From contig JAJXRY010000002.1 of NCBI GenBank assembly GCA_021628825.1, forward strand, positions 62,001 to 126,000: a stretch of DNA of 64,000 nucleotides. Reading direction: 5' to 3'. A program made the position numbers and the translations under genes. Every line of letters starts with the position of its first letter. Within the stretch, counting starts at the first letter, position 1. The notes beneath the pieces were generated by a model, which saw only the letters and a list, made by a program, of their open reading frames with translations, ran no database searches and had not been told where the DNA came from. Shown here piece after piece: positions 41,762 through 51,093 of this stretch. The stretch comes from Lachnospiraceae bacterium (GTDB lineage Bacteria; Bacillota; Clostridia; Lachnospirales; Lachnospiraceae).

Positions 41762-43485
41762 TCAAATAATTTCCGGAACTTTTTCGTCTTCCATAAGCCT
41801 ATCCGTGGCGCTTGCCACTGCCACAATTCTTCCCTCTTCCATCAGGACTGCACGATCACTGGCCAGCACTGTTGAAAGTCTATGTGCAATCGTTATGATG
41901 GTTTTACTGCCCGAAAATGAACGGATCGTGTTTAATATCTCATTTTCACTATGACTGTCCAGTGAACTGGTCGATTCATCAAAAAAATAATGATATCCGG
42001 ATCCTGCAGCAGCAGTCTCGCTATGGAAAGTCTCTGCCTTTGTCCTCCGGATAATTTAATTCCACGCTCGCCGATATTCGTTTCAAACTGATCCGGCAGA
42101 CTTTCAATAAATGACAGGATATTCGCTTTTTTTCACAGGCCCTTCTGATTTCTTCGTCATCTGCATGCCGGTCTGCAAGCAGCAGGTTTTCCCTGATGCT
42201 GAGATTTAACAGTCTTGGAAATTGGGAAACTATGCCGATTTTATTGCTTATGCTCTCATGCGACAGTTCGGAAATCTTCCTGCTGCCAAGCCGGATTTCA
42301 CCATCACATGGCGCATATACACCCATCAGCAGGTTAGCCAGAGTCGTTTTTCCACATCCGCTTTTACCTGCAATTGCAATGTGCTCGCCAGGTTCAATCG
42401 TCAGATTTAACGAACGGATAACCCATTTCTGATTATCCGCATACCGGAAGCTGACATTGGAAAATGTTATCTTATCCTCCAGATTGGTAACCCGCATCTT
42501 TACCTCATATTCCAATTCCAGAATTTCAAACACACGCTGTATGTTGGGTTTCTGAATATGAAAGTCCAATATGGAATTCACAACCGATGTAATGCTGTCC
42601 ACCAACTGAATAAAATAATCCATATAGGTAAGCAGAATCCCGACCGTAAGCTTCTTATAAATAATCAGGACCCCTCCTACAAAAATAAAGATTCATTCTG
42701 GTGATAAAAATAATCTTTAAAGGCAATAAAAAGCCAGTTAAAGGCAATATAGATCTGACTTTTTAATGATTAATTTAGAGAGCTTCTGCCTGTATGTTTC
42801 GAATTCCGCTTCCATATAATCTTCCAGATTATTCGTTTTTGATATCCGCCCATTTCTGAAAAGAATTATTCAGAAAGCTATGATACTCTCCTTCCAGTCT
42901 GCGTCGTTCTTCCGATACCCGATTAGCCTTCCTGCTGATCACACGTACTAACCAGAAGGAAAACGGAATGGCAATAAACCCAATGATGGTCAGTATCTGA
43001 TTCATTACAAACAGGATTACGGATATTACTAAAATTTTTGCAACGGAAAAGAAATAATCCATGACATGTTTCTGTAGAAATGTTTCAATGAATTCCACAT
43101 CACCATCCATTCTGTCTGCCAGATCTCCCGTACTGTAATTTTGATAAGTATCGGCATTCATATTCACGTATCTCTTCAGAATATGAACCCGAAGTTCCAT
43201 CTTTAATTTCAAAAATAACGTGTTATATGATCTTCTGGTGAGCTTAATCAATAAGGTCTGTAACACAAAAACAGATAGATAACCTGCAATCACAATTGGG
43301 AGATCCCCCATTTTCCCCTTAACAATCACATGGTCAATAAACAGATAATAGAAAAACGGCTGCACAATTCCCAGCACAAGATCAAGGCTCTTGAAAACCA
43401 AAAGCCCATACAATAACCCCTTTTTCTTCCCCAGTAATCCATAGATTCTTTTCAAAGTTCTGATACGATCTGATTGTCTTTCCAA
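41762..43485 (-). CDS. ABC exporter, fused membrane and ATPase domains
   Basis: About 573 residues after repair. Probable TTG start at 43485 after AGAGGGG (MERQSDRIRTLKRIYGLLG). N-terminal half: six-helix ABC exporter fold (VQPFFYYLFIDHVIV, TGDLADRMDGDVEFIETFL). C-terminal half: Walker A (GKSGCGKTTLANLL), Q-loop (VSQFPRLLNLSIREN), signature (IKLSGGQRQRLSIARLLLQD), Walker B (FFDESTSSLD) and H-loop (IITIAHRLST). At least five run-length indels are spread through it (about 42836, 42760, 42689, 42130 and 41984). No C39 peptidase domain. Neighbours suggest peptide or bacteriocin export, which is inference. The many breaks could also reflect real decay. Confidence 0.75.
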
Positions 43486-43534
43486 ATAATCCCCTCTTTT
43501 TCCTCTTACTGTGTGCACCTGAAATACCGGAAAT

Positions 43535-43878
43535 TCATGCCCCCATACTTCCTGCATACTGCTCTTTAAAAAGCTTATGATAGGTCTCACAGTTTTCCAG
43601 TAACTCTTCATGCTTATCAAAGCCTGCGATTTTCCCATCCTCCAGAACAAGAATCCTGTCCGCATGGACTATCGTGGACAGCCGGTGTGCAATGATCAGT
43701 AATGTATGATTCTCCCACAATAAATCATCCCGGGATCTGTCCTCTGAAAATTGCAGATTAAATCTTATCGATCCATGAAATATAATACTGTTTTGATGAA
43801 CAACTCCTATCTGTTTACGCAGATAGCGGATATCGTATTCCCTGATATTCCTGCCATCGATCCATATATTTCCTTCTC
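43535..43878 (-). pseudogene. Gutted ABC exporter ATPase remnant
   Basis: In frame from the left junction: GNIWIDGRNIREYDIRYLR, then the Q-loop (IGVVHQNSIIFHGSIRFNL). It jumps directly from SEDRSRDD to LLWENHTLLIIAHRLST, the H-loop. The ~80 residues that carry the LSGGQ signature and Walker B are missing, and everything before the end of the nucleotide-binding core (membrane domain, Walker A) is absent. It cannot be a working ATPase. It was probably the first half of a heterodimeric exporter with the gene downstream. Confidence 0.8.
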
Positions 43879-44084
43879 ATAATAGTCTTTTTGTAGCATC
43901 TCGTTTAACCACTTCCATTATAGTTGTACCATCAACCCCTGTTACTATTGAATAGAATCTATTTCCAATTACTCCAAAATCTACAGGTCGGTGTGTATTA
44001 ACATCTGTATCCACATATAATCTAAGATGTTGAAATTTTTTTATATTTGATTGCTGCATTTGAACTATTACCAACTCGTAACAA
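43877..44084 (-). CDS. Short unknown ORF (about 68 residues)
   Basis: Begins at a TTG (44084) with an excellent AAAGGAGGGAAG site; reads LRVGNSSNAAIKYKKFQHLR and ends VVKRDATKRLL. One extra A in the run near 44036-44042 shifts the frame. Its stop overlaps the junction with the ABC remnant. No family is recognised; it could be a small accessory protein or the N-terminal piece of a gene disrupted by the same rearrangement. Confidence 0.4.
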
Positions 44085-44314
44085 ATAAAATCTTCCCTCC
44101 TTTTTCTAATTGATATTTTTTTCGTCTCCAGAACATCCCTTATTTATTTTCTTTACAATCACATATTCTTCAATATGTGGAATAAAAATTCAAATTTGCA
44201 AACATCCTTCTATGTTCCTTTTAAATTTTTTTACAAAATTATCTGTGCCACAAACTACTACTTATTTGAATTATGGAAAGTAATTCCTCTCCACTTGGTA
44301 CTATATTGTTCAGA

Positions 44315-44479
44315 TCAATAAATCATCACAATAGCATTTTTACTTTTTTTACTCATCTTATATTGTTCAGGTTTCGGAACCTCATATGTCAAAATAGGGA
44401 AACTTTTGATACTATCATACTTTGCAAAATTATTTGCAATTTTTACCATTAACTTAGCTACTTTATTTTCTTTCTTCAT
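44315..44479 (-). CDS. Possible AgrD-like autoinducer or signal pre-peptide
   Basis: A 54-residue peptide from ATG 44479 with AAAGGA upstream: basic amphipathic N-terminus (MKKENKVAKLMVKIANNFAK), a short hydrophobic core with Ser (SIKSFPILTYEVPKPEQY) and a Lys-rich tail ending AIVMIY. The layout (amphipathic leader, short core, acidic-proline EVPKPE motif) recalls AgrD pre-peptides, where the core becomes a thiolactone or lactone ring. It lacks Cys, so a Ser lactone would be needed. The 17-base overlap with the upstream frame and a LytTR remnant nearby fit an agr-type locus, but this is inference. Confidence 0.4.
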   Translation of the reverse strand: MKKENKVAKLMVKIANNFAKYDSIKSFPILTYEVPKPEQYKMSKKSKNAIVMIY

Positions 44480-44585
44480 TTTTTATTTCAATCCTTTCCA
44501 CAATAATAGTTGCAATTTCCATACCACTACCGAGCAAAATAGCATTCTCATATTCTGGTACTTTTATAAAGAAAATATTTAACAT
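44463..44585 (-). pseudogene. Possible C-terminal remnant of an AgrB-like membrane protein
   Basis: A 40-residue frame (VPEYENAILLGSGMEIATII, ending ERIEIKNEERK) that overlaps the AgrD-like gene by 17 bases. It contains one hydrophobic helix and a charged tail but no ribosome site. In agr loci agrB ends by overlapping agrD, so it may be the last helix of a truncated AgrB; the evidence is positional only. Confidence 0.25.
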
Positions 44586-44635
44586 ATATAATATTAAAAA
44601 CTATATAAGCACATGCAGAGTTTTTCACAGTTGAC

Positions 44636-45066
44636 TTTTTCAATATCAGGTAGAGGCTATGGATTATATTCTGAAAGATCATCCGGAAACACTCCACAAC
44701 CGGATTCATGATTGTCTCCTTCACGCCAATATGCGTTATGCTTCACAGTACAATCAGACACATAAAATGTTTTCTGTACACACCGGCTCCCATGTTACCT
44801 ATTTGAAGCAGGATGATATTCTTTGCTTTCAATCATCCTCTAATGCTCATAAAGTCAGGATCATAACAGCCAATGCAGTTTATGAACAGTCTGGCAGCCT
44901 TCGTGAAATCCAGAGCCAGATGGATCATCACTTTCTATTGAGCCACAAATCCTGTCTGGTGAATACATCTCATATCGTAGAAATGGATAAAATCAGGCGC
45001 ATACTTATTTTATCCAACGGCCTACAGATTCCCGTGTCCGTCCGGAAGATGCGTTTCTTTTTATAA
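44636..45066 (+). pseudogene. Truncated LytTR response regulator (AgrA-like)
   Basis: The frame enters at FQYQVEAMDYILKD, the last part of an AgrA-type receiver, and continues through a complete LytTR DNA-binding domain (MFSVHTGSHVTYLKQDDILC, HHFLLSHKSCLVNTSHIVEM, LQIPVSVRKMRF). The first ~90 receiver residues including the phosphorylated Asp are missing, and a stop lies just upstream in frame. The only start is an internal ATG at 44659 without a ribosome site. Probably a dead regulator of the adjacent decayed peptide locus. Confidence 0.75.
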
Positions 45067-45076
45067 GTCTGCGACA

Positions 45077-45149
45077 TCTTTTTAGTTACTTGCTAAAAAA
45101 AGCAACCTGCTCTTGGCTTGGGCGGTTGCTTTTTTGATGTCTGGATCTT
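45077..45149. repeat. Second copy of the toxin-locus terminator/antisense segment
   Basis: About 70 bases nearly identical, in inverted orientation, to 48226-48294: a tract ending TTAGTTACTTG, hairpin AGCAACC ... GGTTGCTTTTTT, and GATGTCTGGATCT. At 48.2 kb this segment is the 3' end of a small toxin gene; here only the tail remains. It probably works as the shared terminator of the ABC-F gene (minus) and LytTR remnant (plus). Confidence 0.75.
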
Positions 45150-45156
45150 AGTTAGT

Positions 45157-47131
45157 TTATCCTTTTTCCTGCATCTCTTCCAGTTCGGTTTCTGTCTCAA
45201 GCATCCGTTCAAGAAGGCTTTCCTGGTTCTGCTCCTCCTTCTGCTTCTGCTCTTCAAGCTCCATAAGCTTCGTGTAGTCGGAAGCCAGTGCCGGATCCAT
45301 GATCTGCATCTGCAAATTTGCAAGTCTCTGTTCGCTTTCTTCCAACTGCTTTTCGTACTTTGCCATCTGCTGCTTTAAGCGGGACAGAATTTTACCGGGA
45401 TTATAATAGGTCTTCTTGTCAAAAACATCATTCAATGTTGGTGTTTTGTCCGATTTCTTTTCGTTTCTTTCTGCCTCTTCCTTTGCCTGATTCAGCTGTT
45501 GCTGCTTCAGTTCTTCTTTCTGCAGACGTTCCAGATATTCTTCATACCCGCAGTCATAAAAGACCGTTTTATCCTGCTTAAAATCAAGCATTCCGGTTGC
45601 GATTTCCTTGATAAAGTAACGGTCATGGGAAACAAACAGAATCGTTCCGGTATAATTCTTCAACATATTTTCCAGTGCTTCCTTGCCAATGAGATCCATA
45701 TGGTTCGTTGGCTCATCCAGAATCAGAAGATTCGGGCGCATCTTAAACATCTTACACAGGGCAAGACGTACCTTTTCTCCTCCGGAAAGCTGTCCGAGGG
45801 TCTTAAATACTTCTTCTCCGGTAAAAAGGAAGCTGCCTAATGCATTACGCACCTCTACTTCCTTCAGGGTCGGATACATGTCCCAGAAATCATTGAGCAC
45901 GGTCTTATCCGGATACACACTTTCTGCAACCGCTGCCTGCTGGTCAAAATAACCAACCTCCACACCGGTTCCAACGGTATAGCTTCCACCAAGAGGAGGA
46001 ATCTGTCCCATCAAAGTCTTTAACAGGGTAGATTTTCCCTTTCCGTTTTCTCCGATAATCGCAACGCGTTCTCCCTTTTTCAGGGTAAAAGATACCTTGC
46101 TCAGGACATGATCGTATCCGATTTCCAGCGCTTTCAGTGTCAGTACATCCGTATAACTGGTTGTCCGCGGAAGGAACTGACCGCGGAATGCCTTAGTATC
46201 AAATCTGCGGGGCTTCTCGATCAGAACCATGTGCTCTAACTGCTTTTCTTTGGAATGCACCGAAGCTACTTTGGTCGGGGTATTCTTCCACTTCTCAATC
46301 CACTCCGTGAGACGCTTGATCTCCTTCTGTTGCTCCTCGTAGTCCTTTTCCTGCTTTAAAGCAGCCTCTTCCTTTAACTTCATAAAGGTTGTATAGTTGC
46401 CCGGATACCGTTTGATCCGATGGTATTCAATTTCATAAGTCACATCAATGATGCGGTCTAAGAACATCCGGTCATGGGAAACAATCACAACCGCCTTATT
46501 ATAGTTCTTCAAATATCCTTCGAGCCATTCAATCGTTGGCAGATCCAGGTGGTTCGTGGGCTCATCCAGAAGCATAATGTCCGGACGGCTCAGAAGCAGT
46601 TTGATAAAAAGCCACCTTAGTCTGCTGTCCTCCGGAAAATGTTCCGATCGGGCGGGTAATATCCTTCAGGTCAAAGCCAAACTTCTGGAACATCGTTTCC
46701 ATATCACGCCGATATGTATAGCCTCCCATTGCCTCCATTTGATCCTGCAGAGAGGAGTACTCATACATCCACTTCTGGTCATGATCGGTTTCCATGATGT
46801 CTGTAAGTTCTTTCATCCTGCGTTCACAGGCAAATACCTGTTCAAACACCTTCAGAATTTCATTTTCTACAGAAATTTCCTGATCTTCAAAGCTGATCTG
46901 CCGCAGATAGCCAATCTTCTGACTTCCGGCCATACTGATACCGCAGGTTTCATCACTGTCAATGTTAGCCATGGTAATATCCCCGGCGATCAGTTTTAGT
47001 AAGGTAGTCTTTCCACAACCGTTACGTCCTACAATGGCAATTTTCTCATGATCGTGTATGTCAAAATTTACATCTTCTATAATGGTTTCTGCACCGTATT
47101 GCACCAGTGCATGTCTAATCTGATATCTCAT
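45157..47131 (-). CDS. ABC-F family ATPase
   Basis: Soluble protein of about 657 residues with two ABC ATPase domains and no membrane part, acting on ribosomes (translation factor or antibiotic-resistance type). Domain 1: GRNGCGKTTLLKLIAGD, signature GTFSGGQQTKVAF, Walker B LLDEPTNHLDL; domain 2: GENGKGKSTLLKTLMG, QLSGGEKVRLALC, LILDEPTNHMDL. The interdomain linker (QQKEIKRLTEWIEKWKNTPT) and a charged C-terminal coiled coil are present. ATG at 47131 after ACGGAGATAAA. One extra T near 46597-46601 splits domain 1. Subfamily and any resistance role are not determinable here. Confidence 0.9.
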
Positions 47132-47162
47132 TTTATCTCCGTTAATATCCACTTGATTTTGT

Positions 47163-47766
47163 CTAAAAGTATATCAATTTATCTTTTGCTTTGCAATACA
47201 GGATTGAGACGAGCAGCCCTGCCGCTGTTGCGATCATGGCAGGCGCAATAATGATTGCCGGATTCACACTTCCATATTGGGTCCGGTATGCAATCATGTT
47301 GACCGGGATAAGCTGCAAAGAAGAAATATTGAGAATCAGAAACGTGCACATTTCATTGCTGGCATAATGGCGTTTCTCTTCCGGAACACCACGCTCCTCC
47401 TGCAATTTTTGCCAGCTCTTCCATGGCTTTGAGACCGGCCGGAGTACAGGCCCATCCCAGTCCCAACACATTTGCAATAATATTCGTTGAGATATAATCT
47501 CTGGATTTGTGCCCTTGTGGAATCCGTGGAAACATAAATGAAATAAATGGTGACAGCATTTTGGTGAGCTTTGCAATCAATCCGGATTCCTCTGCCACCT
47601 GCATGAGTCCCACCCAGAATGCCATAACTCCTGTCATGGTAAAGCATAATGTAACCGCATCCTGTGCACTTTGTAACGCAGCCTCGGTAACCTCTTTCAT
47701 ATGGCCCGTAATTGCACCATAAATAATCCCTATCACAATCATTACCGCCCAGATGTAATTCAGCAT
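47163..47766 (-). CDS. spmA: Spore maturation protein A-like (nucleoside recognition domain)
   Basis: Integral membrane protein of about 200 residues. The sequence (YIWAVMIVIGIIYGAITGHM, STNIIANVLGLGWACTPAGL, FLILNISSLQLIPVNMIAYR) follows SpmA, which together with SpmB affects spore core dehydration. One extra A near 47406-47410 breaks the frame at EELAKLQEERGVPEEK. spmB does not follow here; the next gene is ABC-F. It hints that the organism is, or was, a sporeformer, although SpmA-like proteins also occur in non-sporeformers. Confidence 0.85.
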
Positions 47767-47974
47767 ATCGTTATCCTTCTCGGCATATTTCTATATTATA
47801 TGATATGGAATTGGAACTTCATTCAGAACATCAGATTATTTGCTTTCATTGAAGATGTGATTTACACATAATCAAAAATATTATATAAAGACTAGAAATC
47901 TACCGTATTGGTTATAATAGCCAATATATTTAAAGTTTAATACCAATTAATTAGTTATTATCAACAAAAACTGT

Positions 47975-48002
47975 TTGCAAAATAAAACAAATATATTATA
48001 AT
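47975..48002 (+). promoter_or_regulatory. Promoter of the small toxin mRNA
   Basis: TTGCAA (47975-47980), 16-base spacer, TATAAT (47997-48002). The predicted leader of ~85 bases before the toxin ATG contains a hairpin (AGAATG / CATTCT). The 200 bases between spmA and this promoter are AT-rich with no gene. Confidence 0.6.
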
Positions 48003-48094
48003 AGTAACAGGGTGTTACCAAAACGGGTAGCGGTTCGCCTTTCGCCAGAATGAGTACATTCTGAGAACTTCCAGTATTAACGGAGGTGGTACAG

Positions 48095-48267
48095 ATGGAA
48101 AATACAATGAAAGGTACATAGTATATTTGACAATAGAGCTTACTGTCGGAATCGCAGGTATTGTAGTAACAATCATCAGCATCATTGTTACCGTGATCAG
48201 TATCCTGCAAAACGAGACTGACAGAAGATCCAGACATCAAAAAAGCAACCGCCCAAGCCAAGAGTAG
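48095..48267 (+). CDS. Small hydrophobic peptide, candidate type I toxin
   Basis: A 57-residue peptide if one A is restored in the run at 48099-48102: MEKYNERYIVYLTIELTVGI, a single membrane helix (AGIVVTIISIIVTVISIL) and a basic tail (ETDRRSRHQKSNRPSQE). The ATG has a GGAGGTGG site. The last codons and stop lie inside a terminator hairpin. Size, single helix, basic tail, structured leader and overlapping convergent promoter all match Firmicutes type I (holin-like/TxpA-like) toxins. As printed, the frame stops after eight codons, so either the base is missing by error or the gene is inactive. Confidence 0.6.
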
Positions 48268-48279
48268 GTTGCTTTTTTA
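48239..48279. terminator. Bidirectional terminator inside the toxin 3' end
   Basis: A run, stem GCAACC / GGTTGC with a 16-base loop, then T run; a T-tract exists on both strands. It can end both the toxin mRNA and the convergent antisense RNA. Confidence 0.75.
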
Positions 48280-48332
48280 ACAAGTAACTAAAAATCGAGG
48301 CGAACCGTTGCTTTACGGTAGCACCTTCTTAT
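48239..48332 (-). ncRNA. Predicted antisense antitoxin RNA
   Basis: Expected minus-strand transcript of about 95 bases from the promoter at 48339-48369 to the hairpin at 48239-48279; it would be complementary to the 3' end and downstream part of the toxin mRNA. Its 5' part (GGTGCTACCGTAAAGCAACG) resembles the leader of the toxin mRNA (GGTGTTACC...GGTTCGCC), suggesting further pairing. Not a known Rfam family to my knowledge; predicted from layout. Confidence 0.5.
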
Positions 48333-48338
48333 GAACCT

Positions 48339-48369
48339 ATCATAGCATTCTGTTTTTTTCATTCGTCAA
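48339..48369 (-). promoter_or_regulatory. Promoter of the antisense RNA
   Basis: Minus strand: TTGACG (48369-48364), 19-base spacer containing a seven-base homopolymer, TG-n-TATGAT extended -10 (48344-48339). The spacer is one to two bases long for consensus, which the extended -10 or a run-length error could explain. Confidence 0.5.
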
Positions 48370-48467
48370 TCATCTTTTTGTATATAGATTTTTTTACCGT
48401 ATTATAGTGTAAAAATATAACTATTCAGAATACTACTCACAATACATTGTTTAAAAAGAGGAATGCG

Positions 48468-49298
48468 ATGAAAAAGCTGATCTGGAAAATTGTATTGGCT
48501 GCATCACTGCTTGTGATGGTGGTTGCCGCAACAAATATTGTTCTCTTAAGCATAGAATATCAAAAGGGAATTAATACTTATGCGAATCTGGAGAAGTACG
48601 CAACAGTAACACAGGATTCTGTCCAAGCAGCACAGGAGATCAGGGATGCTGCTGACAGTGAGAATACGGAAGAGGCTGTGGAAGAAGTCATCGAGGGACC
48701 ACAGATTGCAGTAGATCTCGATATTGATTATGATGCACTTACGAAGATCAACAGTGACTTTGTCGGATGGATTTACTATGCACCGTTAGAGCTGAGTTAT
48801 CCGATCGTCCGGGGCATTGATAATGATTATTACACCCATTACACCTTTGAAAATGAAAAAAACAGCTCCGGAGCCATCTTTATGGATTTCCTGAATAAGC
48901 CGGACTTTTCTCACTTCAACACGATTATTTACGGTCATAACATGAGAAATGGAACGATGTTCGGTTCCCTCAAAAAGCTCCTGAACGATCCTTCCATTAT
49001 TGAAGAAGATCCTTATATTTATATTTTTACCAAAGATAAAGTTATGATGTATGAAATCTGCGCCGCCTATATCACGAATGCCTCTTCTCACACCTATGAT
49101 CTGACTCAGACTGTAGAAGAACAGGCTGATTACGTGGAGTACATCCGGGATGTTGCAACCTACTACCGAGATGACACCATGTTAGAAGAGTCCCTGACCG
49201 AAGATACAAAACTCATTACCTTATCTACCTGTCACGGTCTTCACACCAGCAACCGAACCGTCATCCATGGTGTATTAATTGCCAGTAAAGACCGGTAA
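48468..49298 (+). CDS. Class B sortase
   Basis: Membrane-anchored transpeptidase of 276 residues from the ATG at 48468 (GAGGAATGCG site). N-terminal anchor IVLAASLLVMVVAATNIVLL, then a Glu-rich linker and a sortase fold with catalytic His (NTIIYGHNM), Cys (LITLSTCHGLHTS) and Arg (NRTVIHGVLI). The family attaches proteins to the wall or assembles pili. No substrate with a sorting signal is in the window. Its last 24 bases overlap the 3' end of the convergent pilus-like cluster. Confidence 0.9.
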   Translation: MKKLIWKIVLAASLLVMVVAATNIVLLSIEYQKGINTYANLEKYATVTQDSVQAAQEIRDAADSENTEEAVEEVIEGPQIAVDLDIDYDALTKINSDFVGWIYYAPLELSYPIVRGIDNDYYTHYTFENEKNSSGAIFMDFLNKPDFSHFNTIIYGHNMRNGTMFGSLKKLLNDPSIIEEDPYIYIFTKDKVMMYEICAAYITNASSHTYDLTQTVEEQADYVEYIRDVATYYRDDTMLEESLTEDTKLITLSTCHGLHTSNRTVIHGVLIASKDR

Positions 49299-49668
49299 AG
49301 ACTGATCCAGTTCCGGCGTCTGCGTGGTAACGACCTGCCACCGGGTAATCGTATAAGTTCTCCTTCCGGACGCTGCCTCCGAAAAGGACGCATTTACCGA
49401 TAAGATCTGATTTTCATTAATTGTATAATCACAGGAAAAAGAGTCTTCCAAAGGCTCTTTTTTTGATGCCTCCCAAAGATCCTCCTGTGCTTCATTGCAG
49501 GCCTGATAATATGCACTTGTGCGCTCTGCCAGCTTACGGCTTAACGTAAGATCCGCATTGGCACTCACGATCGACAGTCCCGCAAAGCAGACCAGACACA
49601 GGATCACCATGATTACTACAATGGACGGTGCTCCGATGCTCAGTCCAAAAATCCCTATTCCGTTTCAT
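49275..49668 (-). CDS. Hypothetical membrane-anchored pilus-cluster protein
   Basis: About 130 residues starting MKRNRDFGLSIGAPSIVVI at ATG 49668, with GGAGGAATTGATGG upstream; the start overlaps the previous gene's end. One long N-terminal hydrophobic helix (VVIMVILCLVCFAGLSIV) and a small beta-rich domain. One extra T at about 49646-49650 shifts the frame. Last gene of the pilus-like cluster; resembles small assembly/minor pilin-like proteins in topology only. Confidence 0.55.
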
Positions 49669-50100
49669 CCATCAATTCCTCCTGCGGAAACAAAGTCAGT
49701 TTCAATTCATAAATAGAATCAAATGCCGTAATCTGTAGTGGCGTTCCAACCCGAATCTCACATGTGGTCAGTTCTTCTGATGCATTGATTTTTACAAATG
49801 CACCTAATCCCTCTTCGGTATTCTTGATTATGAATATTGTCTGCTCATTTGTCTGATCCATCCTTGCATCCGGGAACAAGGTCTCCAGTTCTCCGGCATT
49901 CCCATTACACCCATAAAAAAAGCTTCGGCAATACTTTCTGCCATGGCAACCGCATGGTTTAGCTTCACACTCTGGTCACTCAACTGGTGGGAGGTCACGA
50001 ACAGCTTCACACAAACTGCTGCCGCAATCGAAAAAAACAGGATGGAAAGAATCAGTTCCATCAAAAATATTCCGGATTTAGAAGAATTTTTCGTCTGCAT
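49655..50100 (-). CDS. Type IV pilin-like protein (minor pseudopilin)
   Basis: About 148 residues. Start ATG 50100 after AGGAGG. The N-terminus is a prepilin-like signal: basic leader (MQTKNSSKSG), then IFLMELILSILFFSIAAAV with Glu at position 5 of the mature part, as in class III signal cleavage by prepilin peptidase. A run-length indel at about 49917-49923 breaks the frame; the continuation is FPDARMDQTNEQTIFIIKN. Acts as a structural or initiating subunit of a pilus or pseudopilus. No prepilin peptidase is visible here. Confidence 0.65.
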
Positions 50101-50136
50101 CTTCGAATCCTCCTGATCGAATACAAATATAGAAGC

Positions 50137-50589
50137 TTATGGTATTTTTCCTCCGGCGTTTTTCAACGTGCATTGAACCAGATGATCATTCACTTCCATA
50201 AGCTCAACCTGCTCCATTGCCAGAATATCCTGTCCCGCAGAGGCAGAAAGCGTCACATCACTACGTTCCATCAATTCTTTCAGCATTCCATGATATTCAT
50301 AAATATAAGTATGATACCTGATTCCATTCACTTCCGAAGAAAGAATCACCGCCGGGTTTCCTTCGAATGTACCGATTGATATGGCTCCCTCCGTATCGGC
50401 CTGGCGGATCTTTTCCACCACATAGGACAGTGAAGTTCTCGCATTAAAATTTTCATCCATATGTGCCACCGTCTTGCGATAGATATTTGCCCCGATCGAA
50501 ATTAAGAAAATCGAAGAAAGTGCAAATATACAGAACAAGCCAATGACAAAAAGAACATCTATAATATGTTTATCCTGCTTCTGATTCAT
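50137..50589 (-). CDS. DUF4860-like pilus-cluster protein
   Basis: 150 residues, intact. N-terminal membrane helix (VLFVIGLFCIFALSSIFLIS) and a beta-rich extracellular part (YVVEKIRQADTEGAISIG). It matches my recollection of the DUF4860 family that occurs with GspF-like genes in Lachnospiraceae. Function unknown; probably a pseudopilin-like structural component. Confidence 0.65.
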   Translation of the reverse strand: MNQKQDKHIIDVLFVIGLFCIFALSSIFLISIGANIYRKTVAHMDENFNARTSLSYVVEKIRQADTEGAISIGTFEGNPAVILSSEVNGIRYHTYIYEYHGMLKELMERSDVTLSASAGQDILAMEQVELMEVNDHLVQCTLKNAGGKIP

Positions 50590-50662
50590 AAACCTCTTCC
50601 ATTCATAAGTTCACCTGATATTTAGCTTTTAATTACTACTCTGTTTTCACATCATGAAATTA

Positions 50663-50992
50663 TTACTTCAAAATAATGGTAACATCGGGCCGCATATTAG
50701 ATCCCACCGGCTGATAATCCACGAAAAACAGATCTTTATCATAGGTCAGTCCATAATGCTCTTCCATATAAGAAAGGCTCGGCGGGTAAAATCCCTCCAC
50801 AGCATAGCAATGGATAATATCCCGGTCAATCGCATTCTGCAGACTATCCCGTTGCCTGTCCACGGTAGACTGATCCACAGAATGAATCATCACCCAGAAC
50901 AGAACCAGGATCACCGGACAGACCAGATACAACATCCGGATCGGAAAACGACGATATTCATAACGGTTAAATTTCGTTGTAAATCGGTGCAT
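50663..50992 (-). CDS. Short membrane-anchored pilus-cluster protein
   Basis: 109 residues from the ATG at 50992 (GGAGAGTAAT site). One membrane helix after a basic N-terminus (FPIRMLYLVCPVILVLFWVM) and an extracellular segment of ~75 residues (GFYPPSLSYMEEHYGLTYD) resembling the sequence following a pilin helix in other Firmicutes pilus loci. It lies between GspF and DUF4860. Function unknown. Confidence 0.55.
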   Translation of the reverse strand: MHRFTTKFNRYEYRRFPIRMLYLVCPVILVLFWVMIHSVDQSTVDRQRDSLQNAIDRDIIHCYAVEGFYPPSLSYMEEHYGLTYDKDLFFVDYQPVGSNMRPDVTIILK

Positions 50993-51093
50993 ATTACTCT
51001 CCTGCAAATTTCAGACTACATATATTTCAAATAGAACCAACTCTCAGATAATGTTTGCTTTTATTCATCTGCACATAGCTAAGCAGAATCACA

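Noticed and set aside
47947..48261. A 104-residue minus-strand frame across the toxin locus
   Set aside because: It is the antisense of the toxin mRNA and terminator, has no ribosome site and reads through low-complexity AT sequence.
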